DNA of 64,000 nucleotides, from positions 1 through 64,000 of the forward strand of contig NZ_JAVKGO010000006.1 of assembly GCF_031432315.1 (NCBI RefSeq), in the 5' to 3' direction. Below, in pieces: positions 62,204 to 64,000 of the stretch (positions within the stretch are counted from its first letter, which is position 1; the number at the start of each line of letters is the position of its first letter). The notes below the pieces were generated by a model, which was not told the origin of the DNA, made no database searches, and was given only the letters and a program-made list of their open reading frames with translations. Both the position numbers and the translations under genes were made by a program. This DNA comes from Serpentinicella sp031432315. GTDB taxonomy: Bacteria > Bacillota > Clostridia > Peptostreptococcales > Natronincolaceae.

Positions 62204-63415
62204 TTATTTTTGTGTACAGTCCTCATTGTCTATTGGTGATTCTTTTGTATTTACTTCTTTTAGCACTTTTATTTCAATAAGACGGTCTATTAATCTTACT
62301 ATTAGTAACCGAATTATGGCGAATACTGGCACTCCCAAAAACATACCAAGTACTCCTGCTAATTTTCCCCCTATTATAATAGCAAAAATAACCCATAAAG
62401 GACTTAGGCCAACGCTATCTCCTAATATTTTAGGACCTAAATATAATCCATCAAATTGTTGCAGGGCTAATATAAATATTGCAACCCACAACGCCTTCAT
62501 TGGACTATCAAAAAATGTTATAGCAACAGCAGGTGCTCCACCGATAAATGGCCCAAAATATGGAATCATATTTGTAATTGTAACTATTACACCTAATAGC
62601 AAGGCATATCTAATATTCATTAAACTTAATCCAACTATACATAAAATCCCTATTATAAGAGAGTCTAAAGATTTCCCTACAATGAATTTAGCAAATAACT
62701 CGTCGGCTTCTCTTCCAAAGCTCTTTACTTTTTCAAGATGTTCCTTTTTTAAAAATAGAAATAAAATTTTTTCAGCACCAATTTTGAATGATTCTTTTTC
62801 CGATAAGATATAAAAAGATATAATTAATGCCAATACAAAATTAAATATTCCGGTGGTAATTGTTAAAAGGCTACCTACAAGATTTCTTGAGACATACTCT
62901 AAGGCACCACTTGCTGTATTAAATATGCCTTCAATGTGTTGCTCAATATGTTGTTCAATAATTTTAATGTTTTCTACTTCAAGCTCTTGTACTTTTTCGC
63001 TTACAAACTCACTAGTTAAGTCAAAGTATTCTGGAACACGTCTTAATAAATCTCCAACATTTTGACTAATTTCAGGTGCTACAAAAAAAGAAAGGGTAAC
63101 AACCATGCTAATAGCAAGTACAAAAATCGTTAAAATACTCAATGTTCTAATTAGTCTTCTTCTAGATTTAATGGCATTAATTTTTAAAAATACATTTTTT
63201 TCAAGCCATCTGACTCCTGGGTTCAGTAGATATGCAATAAAAGCTCCTATAATAAAGGGGCTTAATATAATTCTTAGCAGTCTAAAATGATCACTTATTA
63301 GATTAATCAATACACCGACATTTTCTAAAATCTGATAAAACATAATAGACAACACCACGGTTAGTGTTGCATAAAGGGAATATTTTAAGTACTGTTTATC
63401 CCATTTTATTTTCAT
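62204..63415 (-). CDS. AI-2E family transporter
   Basis: Polytopic membrane protein of 403 residues. The family was named for autoinducer-2 export, but members are also Na+/H+ antiporters or carriers of other solutes. Features: N-terminal helices, a large loop (residues 100-190, with VPEYFDLTSEFVSEKVQELE), FNFVLALIISFYILSEKE, and the conserved C-terminal YFGPFIGGAPAVAITF and LYLGPKILGDSVGLSPLWVI. AGGGGGAG before the ATG. Promoter 63456-63483. Substrate cannot be named. Confidence 0.9.
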   Translation of the reverse strand: MKIKWDKQYLKYSLYATLTVVLSIMFYQILENVGVLINLISDHFRLLRIILSPFIIGAFIAYLLNPGVRWLEKNVFLKINAIKSRRRLIRTLSILTIFVLAISMVVTLSFFVAPEISQNVGDLLRRVPEYFDLTSEFVSEKVQELEVENIKIIEQHIEQHIEGIFNTASGALEYVSRNLVGSLLTITTGIFNFVLALIISFYILSEKESFKIGAEKILFLFLKKEHLEKVKSFGREADELFAKFIVGKSLDSLIIGILCIVGLSLMNIRYALLLGVIVTITNMIPYFGPFIGGAPAVAITFFDSPMKALWVAIFILALQQFDGLYLGPKILGDSVGLSPLWVIFAIIIGGKLAGVLGMFLGVPVFAIIRLLIVRLIDRLIEIKVLKEVNTKESPIDNEDCTQK

Positions 63416-63455
63416 CCTTCTCCCCCTTTACTTTAAGAATGTATTTATCCCTTAG

Positions 63456-63483
63456 ATTATAATCCTAGTTAATTCACATTCAA
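63456..63483 (-). promoter_or_regulatory. Sigma-A promoter of AI-2E family gene
   Basis: Minus-strand TTGAAT (63478-63483), 16-base spacer, TATAAT (63456-63461). The remaining gap to 63690 is AT-rich with nothing else I can support. Confidence 0.6.
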
Positions 63484-63690
63484 AACTTGCAATCAACTTC
63501 ACTATTGCTTTACACTATTATAAACGATATATATGTATAAAACTATAGTAAACTAAGGAAATCACTAATTTACATTATAATATTTTAAAGAATAAATGTG
63601 CAAAATGTTACCTAACATTATTGCAATAAATTCAAATTCTATCCCATAATATATTTGTAAGTTTAACCAAATTTATTTAAATGTAACCTA

Positions 63691-63999
63691 TCAAGCCTTT
63701 TTATAATCTATTTTCATATTAATAATTAATCCACTTAGTATTAAAACAAACCCCAATATACGGGATAATGATATAGAAGTTCTATTTACTTTTATATCTA
63801 AAACTAATGCCATACTGAATTGGCCTAAAAAAATTAGTAAAGATGTATATATAACTGGCATCTTTGGTATGACAATATTACTTCCTACAACAATTATAAT
63901 TGTTGCTATACCTCCGAGCATTGCCCACCAAGGCACCTTCCCGACGCTTTCAACCGAAAAACCAAATCCATTATACAAGCTAAGTAATGTAATGCCCAT
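63691..63999 (-). CDS. DMT family (YdcZ/DUF606-like) transporter, partial
   Basis: C-terminal part of a small membrane protein cut by the window edge; 102 residues are visible. KVPWWAMLGGIATIIIVVGSNIVIPKMP, FLGQFSMALVLD and ISLSRILGFVLILSGLIINM match the repeat unit of DUF606/YdcZ members of the drug/metabolite transporter superfamily. The start codon probably lies beyond position 64000; the ATG at 63999 is within a hydrophobic stretch. Substrate unknown. Confidence 0.75.
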   Translation of the reverse strand: MGITLLSLYNGFGFSVESVGKVPWWAMLGGIATIIIVVGSNIVIPKMPVIYTSLLIFLGQFSMALVLDIKVNRTSISLSRILGFVLILSGLIINMKIDYKKA

Positions 64000-64000
64000 A

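Noticed and set aside
62199..62813. 204-residue plus-strand frame antisense to the AI-2E gene
   Set aside because: Composition is the reverse image of membrane helices; the opposite strand has a clear family match.
63691..63999. Complete small membrane protein
   Set aside because: The frame reaches the window edge and family members are longer, so it is treated as partial.
1..64000. Prophage, insertion sequence or defence island
   Set aside because: No transposase, integrase, phage structural, restriction or toxin-antitoxin gene was recognised; all blocks are metabolic, sporulation or housekeeping genes.

Overview
The window is an AT-rich stretch of a spore-forming, low-GC, anaerobic Firmicute. 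The gene content (spoIIR, a GerK-type germinant receptor, sipL, splB, Na+-translocating decarboxylase, PfoR-like protein, fused CoA-transferase, FMN-repeat protein) points to a clostridium, perhaps of the Alkaliphilus/Natronincola type; the genus is an inference from gene content only. All but four protein genes lie on the minus strand. The order veg, sipL, ispE, tilS, ftsH, coaX, dusB, greA, lysS, serS, tadA, ffs, rpsF, ssb, rpsR resembles the origin-proximal order of Bacillus/Clostridium chromosomes. oriC is therefore probably beyond the right end, and the minus strand is probably the leading strand.

Layout from low to high coordinates. 0-5 kb: rpsF-ssb-rpsR, then a polyphosphate pair (ppk, ppx). 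5-9 kb: DUF951, mscS, SRP RNA, tRNA-Ser(GGA), tadA and serS, the last behind a T-box leader with a UCC specifier. 9-15 kb: small membrane proteins, a UPF0182 protein, and a PfoR-like membrane protein beside a NiaR-like repressor. 15-20 kb: lysS, greA, dusB and a soluble chemoreceptor. 20-26 kb: hbd, gntP and a fused CoA-transferase behind a consensus sigma-54 promoter, with their enhancer-binding regulator upstream. 26-32 kb: coaX, birA and an Na+-pumping methylmalonyl-CoA decarboxylase operon. 32-38 kb: ftsH, tilS, a Ser/Thr kinase, a VWA protein and a small XRE regulator. 38-42 kb: proC, an HD-GYP protein and a dicarboxylate/glutamate symporter. 42-51 kb: a catalytic-domain-less ArgS relative coupled to DUF1934, ddl, spoIIR, the gerK operon with a small fourth subunit, ispE and sipL. 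52-64 kb: argF, veg, a SpoIID-amidase fusion, a glutaredoxin-like protein, pepA, a triple FMN-binding protein, splB, two thiolases (one with a second sigma-54 promoter), an AI-2E family permease and a partial DMT transporter.

How it fits together: CoA-transferase, 3-hydroxybutyryl-CoA dehydrogenase, a GntP permease and thiolase form a C4 acid/acetoacetyl-CoA pathway. Two -24/-12 promoters suggest joint sigma-54 control. The biotin-dependent decarboxylase sits next to birA and would turn decarboxylation into a sodium gradient that Na+-coupled carriers could use. Several spore genes (spoIIR, gerK set, sipL, splB) share the right half of the window.

The most unusual items are the ArgS-derived protein with no aminoacylation core, reminiscent of eukaryotic DALRD3; a SpoIID-like domain that has lost its catalytic Glu but is fused to an intact amidase without a signal peptide; an FMN-binding domain repeated three times; and a short sequence found three times directly after intrinsic terminators.
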